The notes under the pieces were generated by a model. The model searched no databases, was not told the origin of the DNA, and saw only the letters and a list, made by a program, of their open reading frames with translations. From Janthinobacterium sp. SUN073 (GTDB lineage Bacteria > Pseudomonadota > Gammaproteobacteria > Burkholderiales > Burkholderiaceae_D), in the NCBI RefSeq assembly GCF_030397665.1, contig NZ_JAPUBT010000004.1, forward strand, positions 310,001 through 374,000: 64,000 nucleotides of DNA, in the 5' to 3' direction. How positions within the stretch are numbered: the first letter of the stretch is position 1; the number at the start of each line of letters is the position of its first letter. A program made the position numbers and the translations under genes. Shown one piece after another: positions 14,955 through 22,497 of the stretch.

Positions 14955-16442
14955 TCAAGCTTCTTCCGCCTTCTTGCGCGCAGGACGGCGTGCCGGGGTC
15001 TTGCGCGGCGCCTTGGCCGGCTTGTCTTCAACGACCGAAGCGACTTCCACCGGCGCAGGCTCGATGACTTCGACTACCGCCTCAACCGCCTTCTTGGCCG
15101 GCTTTTTCGATGCTGCCGCCTTGCGGGCCGGCGTGCGCGGCTTGGCCTTCGGCTTGGCTTCCACGACCGCTTCCACTACCGGCTCAGGTACAGGTTCAGG
15201 CATGGCTTCCACCGCAGCGACTTCGACAACTTCGGCGCGCGCTTCACGGGCGCCATCGCCATTCTTGCGGCCGCCACGGCCATTGCGGCGCGAACCGCGC
15301 TTGGCGTTGCCCTCTGCCACCACCTCGGCCACCGCTTCCACGGCTTCGGCCACCTCGTGCAGCACTTCCGGCTGCGGCGCCGACGCATACTGCTCGATGA
15401 CAGCCGATTCGGCCTCGGCCACCGGCACGAAGGCCTGTGGCGCGGACTCGCTGCGGCGTTGCTCGTTCTGTTTGCGGCCGCCACGGCCATTGCGGCGCGA
15501 ATCACGGCGGCTGCCGCCTTCGCGGCTGTTGCCCTCTTCCGCCGTCGCGCCGGTCTCGCCACTGGCGCTTGTCTCGCTGGCGGCATCCGCATTCACGGCA
15601 ACGGGCACGACCACCAGGCCGCTGCTGCGGTAGACATACGCGCCCGATTTCTCGTCGCGGCCAAATTCCAGCAAACCGCGCGTCTGCGCTTCTTCCAGCA
15701 GGTTGCCGAAGGTGCGGAAACCGTAATACGATTCGCTGAAGTCCGGCTTGCGGCGCTTGATCGCTTCTTTCAGCATCGAAGCCCATATCTTGCCGCTGTC
15801 GCCCCGTTCGGACACCAGCGCGTCAAAGGTTTCGACGGCCATTTCGATCGCTTCCGTCTTGCGCGACTCGTATTTTTCCTTGCGGCGCACTTCTTCGTCG
15901 GGCGAGCGCTTGACAGCGGCAGCCGGGCTTTCGCGCGCGTCGCGCTTGGCGGCCGTGCGGCGGCTCTCGCGCACCAGGTCATCGTAGAAAATGAATTCGT
16001 CGCAGTTCGCCACCAGCAGGTCGGAGGTCGACTGCTTGACGCCCACGCCGATCACCTGCTTGGCGTTTTCGCGCAATTTCGACACCAGCGGCGAAAAATC
16101 GGAATCGCCACTGATGATGACGAAGGTGTTCACGTGGGCCTTGGTGTAGCACAGGTCCAGTGCATCGACCACCAGGCGGATGTCGGCCGAATTCTTGCCG
16201 GACTGGCGCACGTGGGGAATTTCAATCAGCTCGAAGTTCGCTTCGTGCATGGTGCCCTTGAAACTTTTATAACGGTCCCAGTCGCAATATGCCTTCTTGA
16301 CAACGATGCTGCCCTTGAGGAGCAAGCGTTCGAGGATGGGCTTGATATCGAATTTTTCGTAATTTGCATCTCGCACGCCGAGCGCGACGTTCTCGAAGTC
16401 GCAAAACACGGCCATGCTGAGGTTTTCTGGGGATGACGCCAT
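14955..16442 (-). CDS. NYN-domain ribonuclease-like protein with OST-HTH-like domain and RGG/basic tail
   Basis: 495 residues. Residues about 10-150 are a NYN/PIN-like nuclease fold: AVFCDFENVALG supplies the first acidic residues, SADIRLVVDALD the second, and VIISGDSDFSPLV the third. Residues about 210-280 fit a LOTUS/OST-HTH RNA-binding domain (SGKIWASMLKEAIKRRKPDF, YGFRTFGNLLEEA). The tail of about 200 residues has two RRNGRGGRK motifs, long acidic Ala/Val/Glu stretches and a histone-like KKPAKKA end. This is a likely RNA-processing protein. ATG 16442 follows a -10-like element. The substrate is unknown. Confidence 0.85.
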   Translation of the reverse strand: MASSPENLSMAVFCDFENVALGVRDANYEKFDIKPILERLLLKGSIVVKKAYCDWDRYKSFKGTMHEANFELIEIPHVRQSGKNSADIRLVVDALDLCYTKAHVNTFVIISGDSDFSPLVSKLRENAKQVIGVGVKQSTSDLLVANCDEFIFYDDLVRESRRTAAKRDARESPAAAVKRSPDEEVRRKEKYESRKTEAIEMAVETFDALVSERGDSGKIWASMLKEAIKRRKPDFSESYYGFRTFGNLLEEAQTRGLLEFGRDEKSGAYVYRSSGLVVVPVAVNADAASETSASGETGATAEEGNSREGGSRRDSRRNGRGGRKQNEQRRSESAPQAFVPVAEAESAVIEQYASAPQPEVLHEVAEAVEAVAEVVAEGNAKRGSRRNGRGGRKNGDGAREARAEVVEVAAVEAMPEPVPEPVVEAVVEAKPKAKPRTPARKAAASKKPAKKAVEAVVEVIEPAPVEVASVVEDKPAKAPRKTPARRPARKKAEEA

Positions 16443-16504
16443 AAGGGTGAATTCTCGCTGGATAATAAGGGCGGACGGGAAGCGCAACGCCTCCCTTTTC
16501 GCCT

Positions 16505-16510
16505 AGTATA
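16505..16510 (-). promoter_or_regulatory. Candidate -10 box of the NYN gene
   Basis: The minus strand reads TATACT at 16510-16505, five of six consensus bases, 62 bp before the NYN start. No good -35 stands at 17 bp; TTGTCG occurs at 21 bp. Confidence 0.35.
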
Positions 16511-16554
16511 TTCGCCCATCGCCCGTTTCGGCGACAACTATCGTGCGCGGCAGC

Positions 16555-17853
16555 CTATTGCGCACCACCTACGGCGCTGGCGCCCGGCCAAACCACGCTT
16601 TCATCGACCGAATACAACTGGCACGGCAGGCTGCTGCGCCGCTGGCACGAAGCGAGTGCGCGCACATCGGGACTTTCGCCTTCCTCGGCCCAACCCCAGG
16701 CGCCGCTGGCCGACAGGGCAAAGGCGCGCGGTGCGGTTTTCTCCAGGAAGACGCGGTAGGCCGCGCGGCCCTGCTCTTCCAGATACGGCACGGCGGCGAT
16801 ATCGTCCTGCTGCGCGAAATGCGTGGCGGGCGGCGACGGCGCATCGGCCACGCGGTAGACCTGGCGCACCGGCATGCCGATTTTCTGCAGGAAGCGCTCC
16901 GTGGCGGGCAGCCACACGGCCACGCCGTCGCGGCTGCCCAGGGTCAGGTGGGCGTCGCGCTTGAACGGACCATAGGCCAGCAGTTGCGCCTGCCCGCCGG
17001 AACCCGTGAAAGAGCGAAACAGGCGCTGCGCCAGCGCCGGCGAAAAATACGCGTCGTTCGCGCCATACAGCCACAGGCTGGGAATGTGGTTGTAGGCGCC
17101 CAGGGTGGCGAAAGTCTTGGCCAGCGCCCCTTGCCAGTCGCAGCCGGGCATATCGACGCGCAGGCCGCCGGCAAAATTGAGCACGCCGCGCACGCCGGGC
17201 AGCACCCGGGTGGCCAGCGCCAGCGCCGCCATGCCGCCATACGACTGGCCCGCGACGACGATGCGTTGCGGGTCGACCCAGCTCTGGCGGCGCGCATACG
17301 CCAGTGCGGCGAGCATGTCGCGCGCCTGGCCCTGGGCATTGCCCAGCATGTCGCAGCCAAAATCGCGGTAGGCGCCCGTGGAGCGGGCAAAGCCGGCGCG
17401 CATGGGCAGCATCACCGCATAGCCGCGGCGCACGAATTCGGTAGCCATATAGATGAAGCGCTCGCGCTGCTGCAGCCGGGCCGGGCCGGCCTGCTTGCCG
17501 TGATTCATCAGCAGCAAGGGAAACGGACCGGGGCCGGCGGGGCGGAACACCGTCGTCTCCAGCGTCTCGCGCAAGCCGTCGCCGGCCGGCACCATGATCA
17601 CCTGCTCGTTCAGGCGCGCATCGAGCGGCAACTGCGAGGGAACAAGCTGGGCTTTCAGGGGCAGGCAAGGCAGACTGAGCAGCAAAGCCAGGAAAATGGG
17701 GCGACGCAGATGGAAAATGGCGGACTCCGTGGACGACTTCCCCGCCAGTCTAGGCAGTGAAATACCACAGAGCAATATGAAAATATTATGTGATGCACCT
17801 ATTTTTTTGCAGCAAGAAGCAACAGGAAAAATTGTTGCCTTGCACCACCACAC
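16555..17853 (-). CDS. Exported alpha/beta hydrolase, dienelactone-hydrolase-like
   Basis: The open frame codes for 432 residues. A probable signal peptide (IFLALLLSLPCLPLKA) begins near residue 52 of the full frame, so the true start is probably close to 17720, but no ATG or GTG is there; the frame's only ATG/GTG start is GTG 17853, and a TTG lies at 17775. The start is unresolved. After the signal come LLLMNHGK (oxyanion region), GQSYGGMAAL with the nucleophile serine, GANDAYF with a candidate acid, and KRDAHLTLGSRDG with a candidate histidine. It is likely a periplasmic esterase or peptidase-like hydrolase of unknown substrate. Confidence 0.72.
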   Translation of the reverse strand: MWWCKATIFPVASCCKKIGASHNIFILLCGISLPRLAGKSSTESAIFHLRRPIFLALLLSLPCLPLKAQLVPSQLPLDARLNEQVIMVPAGDGLRETLETTVFRPAGPGPFPLLLMNHGKQAGPARLQQRERFIYMATEFVRRGYAVMLPMRAGFARSTGAYRDFGCDMLGNAQGQARDMLAALAYARRQSWVDPQRIVVAGQSYGGMAALALATRVLPGVRGVLNFAGGLRVDMPGCDWQGALAKTFATLGAYNHIPSLWLYGANDAYFSPALAQRLFRSFTGSGGQAQLLAYGPFKRDAHLTLGSRDGVAVWLPATERFLQKIGMPVRQVYRVADAPSPPATHFAQQDDIAAVPYLEEQGRAAYRVFLEKTAPRAFALSASGAWGWAEEGESPDVRALASCQRRSSLPCQLYSVDESVVWPGASAVGGAQ

Positions 17854-17900
17854 TTTTCCCGCTGGCGGGAGTAAACTAGGCGTATTCTGAAGGAGTCGCC

Positions 17901-18272
17901 ATGTCCATCTCCGCCCTCACCAGCGGTACCTCGGGGCTGACCGCCAACCAGCGCGCGCTGGATGTGGCCGCCAACAATATCGCCAATGCGAATACGCCGG
18001 GCTTCCAGCCGCAACAAGCCGAGTTCCAGGAGTCCAGTCCGGCCGGCACGGGCGTCACGCTCTCCGTCGAAGGGCGCAAGCTGGCCGCCAGCGAAAGCGT
18101 CAGCGGCGCCAATGCGAATGCGGCCAAGGCGGCGGAAAGCCGGCCGAACGGCGTCGGCCTGGCGTCCGAACTGACGGATAACCTGGTCTACAAGGCCGGT
18201 TTCAACCTGTCGGCGAATGTCGTCAAGGCGGCCGACCAGGCCTTGGGCAGCCTGATCGACGTCAAGACTTGA
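17901..18272 (+). CDS. Minimal flagellar rod/hook-like protein
   Basis: 123 residues with only the two conserved ends of axial flagellar proteins. The N-terminus, LTANQRALDVAANNIANANT at residues 13-32, is the rod-protein signature. The C-terminus, NVVKAADQALGSLIDVKT, matches the C-terminal helix of FlgC/FlgE/FlgG-type proteins. The large central region of FlgE or FlgG is absent. AAGGAG precedes the ATG by 6 nt. No other flagellar gene is in the window, so it is a stand-alone relative rather than part of a basal-body operon; a structural role is inferred only from the two motifs. Confidence 0.8.
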   Translation: MSISALTSGTSGLTANQRALDVAANNIANANTPGFQPQQAEFQESSPAGTGVTLSVEGRKLAASESVSGANANAAKAAESRPNGVGLASELTDNLVYKAGFNLSANVVKAADQALGSLIDVKT

Positions 18273-18286
18273 AGCCTTGATACTAT

Positions 18287-18883
18287 CTACACCATAGCCA
18301 GCGCCAGCGGCGCCATGGCTGGCGCAATCAGCGCCAGCAGCCGTTCGGCCGGAATGCCGTCGCGCGCCTGCACCGACAGCCCATGCAGCAGCGCCGCATA
18401 ATAATCGCCCAGCGCCTGCACGTCCGCTTCCCCTTTTAATTCTCCCGCCAGCTGCGCCGCGCGCAGGCGCTCGATGACCGCTTGCGTGCGCGCGCGGCGG
18501 TGCTGCGCCAGCCAGTCGGCGATGCCGGCGTTTTCCGCGCTCGTGTTGGTCGCGGCCGTGACCACCATGCAGCCTTGCGGCTGGCCGCTGCGCGTGTACA
18601 GCAGCACGGCTTCTTCCAGCATGCGCGCCACCGCCTCGCGCACGTTCAAGCTGGCGGCCAGCGCGTGCACGGCAAACGCGCCCTCGCCCGTTTCATACAA
18701 TTCCACGGCTTCGCGGAACAATTGTTCCTTCGAGCCGAACGCCGCATAGATGCGCGCCGAGGCGATGCCCAGCGCCGCCACCAGGTCGGCCATCGACACG
18801 CCTTCATAGCCGCGCGTCCAGAACGCGTCGCGCGCTTTTGCCAGCGCCAGCGCGCGGTCAAATTCCCTCGGTCTTCCTGCCAT
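18287..18883 (-). CDS. TetR-family transcriptional repressor
   Basis: 198 residues. The N-terminal helix-turn-helix is clear: RALALAKARDAFWTRGYEG, then VSMADLVAALGIASARIY and AAFGSKEQLFREAVELYE (residues 8-60), a pattern shared with AcrR/NemR-like TetR proteins. The C-terminal ligand domain has a cysteine near CMVVTAATNTSAENA. ATG 18883 has AGAGGAT at a good distance; the frame to 19060 would cross the divergent promoter. It is transcribed away from the isomerase-hydrolase operon, whose promoter contains a 28-bp palindrome likely to be its operator. The inducer is unknown. Confidence 0.9.
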   Translation of the reverse strand: MAGRPREFDRALALAKARDAFWTRGYEGVSMADLVAALGIASARIYAAFGSKEQLFREAVELYETGEGAFAVHALAASLNVREAVARMLEEAVLLYTRSGQPQGCMVVTAATNTSAENAGIADWLAQHRRARTQAVIERLRAAQLAGELKGEADVQALGDYYAALLHGLSVQARDGIPAERLLALIAPAMAPLALAMV

Positions 18884-18965
18884 TGTGATCCTCTGCTTGC
18901 GAAGTGGCGGCCAGTATAACGCCTGGCACGCCACCCGCCGTCGCGATTTATTTTGCAGCGACGCC

Positions 18966-18994
18966 TTGACCGAAGGGAAAATTTCGCCTATTCT
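18966..18994 (+). promoter_or_regulatory. Sigma-70 promoter of the isomerase-hydrolase operon
   Basis: TTGACC (18966-18971) and TATTCT (18989-18994) are separated by 17 bp, matching the consensus at 5 and 4 of 6 positions. The -10 box overlaps the left end of the palindromic operator, and the first gene starts 29 bp after it. Confidence 0.6.
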
Positions 18995-19015
18995 TTGTCG
19001 ATCGACAAACAATAG
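18988..19015. promoter_or_regulatory. 28-bp palindromic operator, probable TetR site
   Basis: The core TTTGTCGA/TCGACAAA (18994-19009) is a perfect 16-bp palindrome. The symmetry extends through one mismatched pair to CTATT (18988-18992) and AATAG (19011-19015). It covers the -10 end and the presumed transcription start and reaches the ribosome site of the isomerase gene, an ideal position for repression by the adjacent TetR protein. Confidence 0.7.
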
Positions 19016-19023
19016 GAGCCGAT

Positions 19024-20085
19024 ATGAAAACCATCCAAGGACCAAGCCTGCACCTGGCACAATTCGCCGCCGACACGGCGCCCTTCAACACCCTGCCCGC
19101 CATCGCCGAGTGGGCGGCCGGCATGGGCTTCAAGGCCCTGCAGATTCCCGCCTGGGATGCGCGCCTGTTCGACGTGGCGCAAGCGGCGCACAGCCAGCAA
19201 TACTGCGATGAACTGGTCGCCATGCTGGCCGGCCATGGCCTCGTCATCAGCGAACTGACGACGCACATCCTCGGCCAGCTGGTGGCCGTGCACCCGGCCT
19301 ACGACGCGCTGTGCGACAGCTTCGCGCCAGCCCACCTGCACGGCCAGCCGGCCGCGCGCACGGCCTGGGCCATCGAACAGGTGAAACTGGCGGCGATGGC
19401 CTCGAAACGCCTGGGCCTGACCGACATGGGCACGTTTTCCGGCTCGTTCGCCTGGCCGTATCTGTTCCCGTTCCCGCAACGCCCACCCGGCCTGATCGAA
19501 ACGGCCTTCGACGAACTGGCGCGCCGCTGGCTGCCCATCCTCGACGTGTGCGAGGAACAGGGCATCAACCTGTGCTACGAAATCCACCCCAGCGAAGATC
19601 TGCATGACGGCATCAGCTTCGAGATGTTTTATGAAAGAGTGGGCCGCCACCCGCGCTGCAAGATGCTGTTCGACCCCAGCCACTTCGTGCTGCAGCAGCT
19701 CAATTACCTGGAATTCATCGATATCTACAAGGAGCACATCCGCATGTTCCATGTGAAGGATGCGGAATTCAATCCGACGGGACGGCAAGGCATCTACGGC
19801 GGCTACCAGTCGTGGGAAAACCGCGCCGGGCGTTTCCGTTCGCTGGGCGATGGCCAGGTCGATTTCAAGGCGATCTTCTCGAAGATGGCGCAAAACGACT
19901 ACGCGGGCTGGGCCACGCTGGAATGGGAATGCTGCCTGAAGGACCAGGAAGTGGGCGCGCGCGAAGGCGTGGCCTTCATCAATGCCCACATCATTCCCGT
20001 CACGGACAAGATCTTCGACGACTTCGCCGGCGCTCCCGTCAGCGCGCAACAGATCCATCAATTGCTGGGCATCCAGCACAACTAA
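19024..20085 (+). CDS. Sugar-phosphate isomerase/epimerase-like TIM-barrel protein
   Basis: 353 residues of the xylose-isomerase-like TIM-barrel superfamily. Metal-ligand type positions are visible: CYEIHPSEDLHDG (Glu/His) near residue 185, MLFDPSHFVLQQLNY near 217, FHVKDAEFNPTG near 244, and WATLEWECCLKD near 300. AGGAG lies just before the start. It is the first gene of a three-gene operon, 13 bp before an alpha/beta hydrolase, under a TetR-type operator. Members act on sugars, inositols and related polyols; the particular substrate cannot be read from sequence. Confidence 0.85.
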   Translation: MKTIQGPSLHLAQFAADTAPFNTLPAIAEWAAGMGFKALQIPAWDARLFDVAQAAHSQQYCDELVAMLAGHGLVISELTTHILGQLVAVHPAYDALCDSFAPAHLHGQPAARTAWAIEQVKLAAMASKRLGLTDMGTFSGSFAWPYLFPFPQRPPGLIETAFDELARRWLPILDVCEEQGINLCYEIHPSEDLHDGISFEMFYERVGRHPRCKMLFDPSHFVLQQLNYLEFIDIYKEHIRMFHVKDAEFNPTGRQGIYGGYQSWENRAGRFRSLGDGQVDFKAIFSKMAQNDYAGWATLEWECCLKDQEVGAREGVAFINAHIIPVTDKIFDDFAGAPVSAQQIHQLLGIQHN

Positions 20086-20098
20086 TTAGGGAAACACC

Positions 20099-20959
20099 AT
20101 GAACGAATTTACACATGATTACGTCCGCATCGACGGCCAGCGCCTGCATTGCGTGATTGCTGGTCCCGGCACCGGCAAACCCGTGCTCCTGATTCCCGGC
20201 TGGCCGCAGACCTGGTATGCGTGGCGCCACGTGATGACAGCCCTGGCGGCCAATGGCTACCAGGCCATCGCCATCGACCCGCCCGGCAGCGGCCACTCCA
20301 GCCGCCCCGCCGATGGCTACGACACGGGCGCCGTGGCCGCCACCCTGCACCGCGCCATGCTGGCCCTGGGCCACGCGCAGTACGATGTGGTGGGTCACGA
20401 CATCGGCATGTGGGTCGGCTATGCGCTGGCCAGCGATTTCCCGCAGGCCGTGACGAAACTGGCGCTGACGGAAGCCGTGATTCCCGGCCTGGCGCCCGCT
20501 CCGCCCATTTTCGTGGCGCCGTCCGACAATATCTTCCTGTGGCATTTCATGTTCAACCAGGTGCTCGATTTGCCGGAAATGCTCACGGCGGGCAAGGAGC
20601 GCGAGTACATCCGCTTCATTTTCGACCGCTGGTCGTACCGCCGCGACAAGGTGGCCGTCGACGTGTATGCGGATGCCTACGCCACGCCGGGCGCCCTGCG
20701 CGCAGGCTTCGCCTACTACCGCGCCATCCCTGAAACCATCCGGCAAAACCTGGAGCGGGCCAAGCGCAGCCTGCCGATGCCGGTGCTGGCCATCGGCGCC
20801 GACCACGCGACGAATGACGCGCCCCTGCTGACCATGCAAGGCAAGGCGGATCATTTACAAGGCGCCATCGTCGCCGAATGCGGCCACTTCATCATGGAAG
20901 AACAGCCGGAAGCCTTCATTTCCCACCTGCTGCCCTTCCTGGCGGGAGAGCCCGCATGA
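20099..20959 (+). CDS. Alpha/beta hydrolase with Asp nucleophile (epoxide hydrolase/dehalogenase type)
   Basis: 286 residues. LLIPGWPQTWYAWRHVM near residues 29-45 holds the HGWP-like oxyanion motif in the form PGWPQTW; DVVGHDIGMWVGYALA near 96-111 places aspartate at the nucleophile elbow, as in epoxide hydrolases and haloalkane or fluoroacetate dehalogenases. The C-terminal histidine is in VAECGHFIMEEQPEAF. AGGGAAA precedes the ATG. It overlaps the next hydrolase gene by ATGA, showing translational coupling. Hydrolysis of an epoxide, halide or ester is possible; context gives no decisive clue. Confidence 0.85.
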   Translation: MNEFTHDYVRIDGQRLHCVIAGPGTGKPVLLIPGWPQTWYAWRHVMTALAANGYQAIAIDPPGSGHSSRPADGYDTGAVAATLHRAMLALGHAQYDVVGHDIGMWVGYALASDFPQAVTKLALTEAVIPGLAPAPPIFVAPSDNIFLWHFMFNQVLDLPEMLTAGKEREYIRFIFDRWSYRRDKVAVDVYADAYATPGALRAGFAYYRAIPETIRQNLERAKRSLPMPVLAIGADHATNDAPLLTMQGKADHLQGAIVAECGHFIMEEQPEAFISHLLPFLAGEPA

Positions 20960-21885
20960 GCCTCGATCCACTGATCGCCGCCTGGCTGGAAGAGAGCAAA
21001 AATGCGCCGCCGCCCGCCTCGCTGGCAGACCTGCGCGCCGCCACGGAAACGGGCTTGCGCCAGCTGCACGGGCCGTTGGAGGACGTCGCCTCGATCAAGG
21101 ATTACGTGCTGCCCGGTGAACATGCACTGGCCGTGCGCGCCTACGTGCCGGCCGGCGCGGATACGGGCAAGCCCCTGCCCGCCATCGTCTTTGCGCATGG
21201 CGGCGGATGGTGTCTGTGCTCGCTGGACCTGTACGACAATCCGTGCCGCGCGCTGGCCAACGCCACCGGTTGCGTGATCTTTTCCGTCGACTACAGGCTG
21301 GCGCCCGAGTACAAGTTTCCCGTGCCGCTGAACGACTTTTACCGGGCCTTGTGCTGGGTCGCCGAACATGCGGCAGCGCTGGGTATCGACGCGAAGCGCC
21401 TCGCCGTGGGCGGCGACAGCGCCGGGGGCAACCTGGCCGCCGCAGCGGCACTGATGGCGCGCGACCAGGCCGGCCCCGCGCTGGCGCACCAGCTGCTGCT
21501 GTACCCGGCGCTCGATTTCGCCTTCGACACGGCTTCGTACCAGCGCTATGCGGATGGCCATTCGCTGACCCGGGAAGCCATGCGTTTTTGCTGGTCGGCG
21601 TACCTGAACGAGCCGGCCGAGGGCGTGCAGCCTTATGCTGCGCCCCTGCGGGCCGCGTCGCTCAAGGACTTGCCGGCAGCGACGGTGCTGGTGTGCGAAT
21701 TCGATCCACTGAATGACGAAGGTGCGGCGTATGCGCGGCGTTTGCGCGATGACGGCGTGGCGGCGCAATGCGTGCAGCTCGACGGCATGATCCATGCATC
21801 GATGCACATGCTGGGCCTGACGCCAGCTGCGCGGGGATTGTTTGACGTGGCGGGCCAGGCCATGCGGCAGGCGCTGGGAACGTAA
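20956..21885 (+). CDS. Alpha/beta hydrolase, hormone-sensitive-lipase (acetyl hydrolase) type
   Basis: 309 residues. The family's HGGGW oxyanion motif appears as VFAHGGGWCLCS near residues 79-90, the nucleophile serine in GGDSAGGNLAAAA near 154-166, the aspartate in CEFDPLNDEG and the histidine in GMIHASMHM. This is an HSL/BD-FAE-type carboxylesterase or lactone/acetyl esterase. The start ATG at 20956 overlaps the previous stop as ATGA; an open frame further upstream belongs inside the previous gene. It is the last gene of the TetR-controlled operon and ends at an A-run that forms part of the opposite-strand terminator. Confidence 0.88.
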   Translation: MSLDPLIAAWLEESKNAPPPASLADLRAATETGLRQLHGPLEDVASIKDYVLPGEHALAVRAYVPAGADTGKPLPAIVFAHGGGWCLCSLDLYDNPCRALANATGCVIFSVDYRLAPEYKFPVPLNDFYRALCWVAEHAAALGIDAKRLAVGGDSAGGNLAAAAALMARDQAGPALAHQLLLYPALDFAFDTASYQRYADGHSLTREAMRFCWSAYLNEPAEGVQPYAAPLRAASLKDLPAATVLVCEFDPLNDEGAAYARRLRDDGVAAQCVQLDGMIHASMHMLGLTPAARGLFDVAGQAMRQALGT

Positions 21886-21920
21886 AAAAAACCGCCGCCG
21901 GGGATGGCTCCACGGCGGCG
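21884..21920 (-). terminator. Intrinsic terminator for the molybdopterin-fold gene
   Basis: CGCCGCCG (21893-21900) and CGGCGGCG (21913-21920) form a perfect 8-bp GC stem with a 12-nt loop. On the minus strand it is followed by eight T (the A-run 21884-21891). It lies 8 nt after the stop of the small molybdopterin-fold gene. Confidence 0.8.
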
Positions 21921-21927
21921 TATCACA

Positions 21928-22467
21928 TCAGTCCACCAGCTTGCGCACCTCGATGCCGTTCAACCATTTCACATGGCGCGGTCCCGTGCGGATATCCTTC
22001 GCCGAGATGAGGGCGATCTCGCCATCGTTGTCGTCGAGCGCCTTGCCGTTTTTTTCATAGTAGACGATCACGCCCTCGCCGGCCGGCGCGTTATACAGCT
22101 CGCCCCAGGAAAACACCACCGCGTAGCCATCGGTGGCCGTGGCGATGATGGCGAGCTTCTTGACGTCGTTGTGGCCCGGCGCGTCGAGCACCGCCTTGTC
22201 GAGGATGTCGCGCAGGCGCACGCCCTTGTAGCTGGTGATGGTCTCGGCCTTGTCGCCGTTATGGCGCGTGACGGCAATCTCTCCGCCATTCGCCGGCGGC
22301 AGCTGACGCAGGTCGGCCACTTTCAGGGTCAAGGGCGTTTCCACCATGCCCGTCACGGCCAGCGCGTGGCTCATGTTGTCGCGCGCGGCAGCGGGTGCCG
22401 ACCACGCGGCCGGTGCCGCCGCCAACAACGACGCCGCGGTACAGGCAGCGAATATTTTCTTGAACAT
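21928..22467 (-). CDS. Exported molybdopterin-oxidoreductase-fold protein lacking the cofactor cysteine
   Basis: 179 residues. The first 23 form a signal peptide (KKIFAACTAASLLAAAPAAW). The mature part matches the sulfite-oxidase-type molybdopterin-binding fold (LAVTGMVETPLTLKVADLRQ, YKGVRLRDILDKA, ATDGYAVVFSWGEL, GPRHVKWLNGIEV). No cysteine exists in the mature sequence, so the usual Mo ligand is missing and redox catalysis is doubtful. ATG 22467 has AAGGAT 6 nt upstream. The gene follows the TonB receptor by 30 bp on the same strand and probably shares its transcript, suggesting a periplasmic binding or helper role there. Confidence 0.75.
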   Translation of the reverse strand: MFKKIFAACTAASLLAAAPAAWSAPAAARDNMSHALAVTGMVETPLTLKVADLRQLPPANGGEIAVTRHNGDKAETITSYKGVRLRDILDKAVLDAPGHNDVKKLAIIATATDGYAVVFSWGELYNAPAGEGVIVYYEKNGKALDDNDGEIALISAKDIRTGPRHVKWLNGIEVRKLVD

Positions 22468-22497
22468 GCTAAATCCTTTCATCGAACAGTCAAAAAA

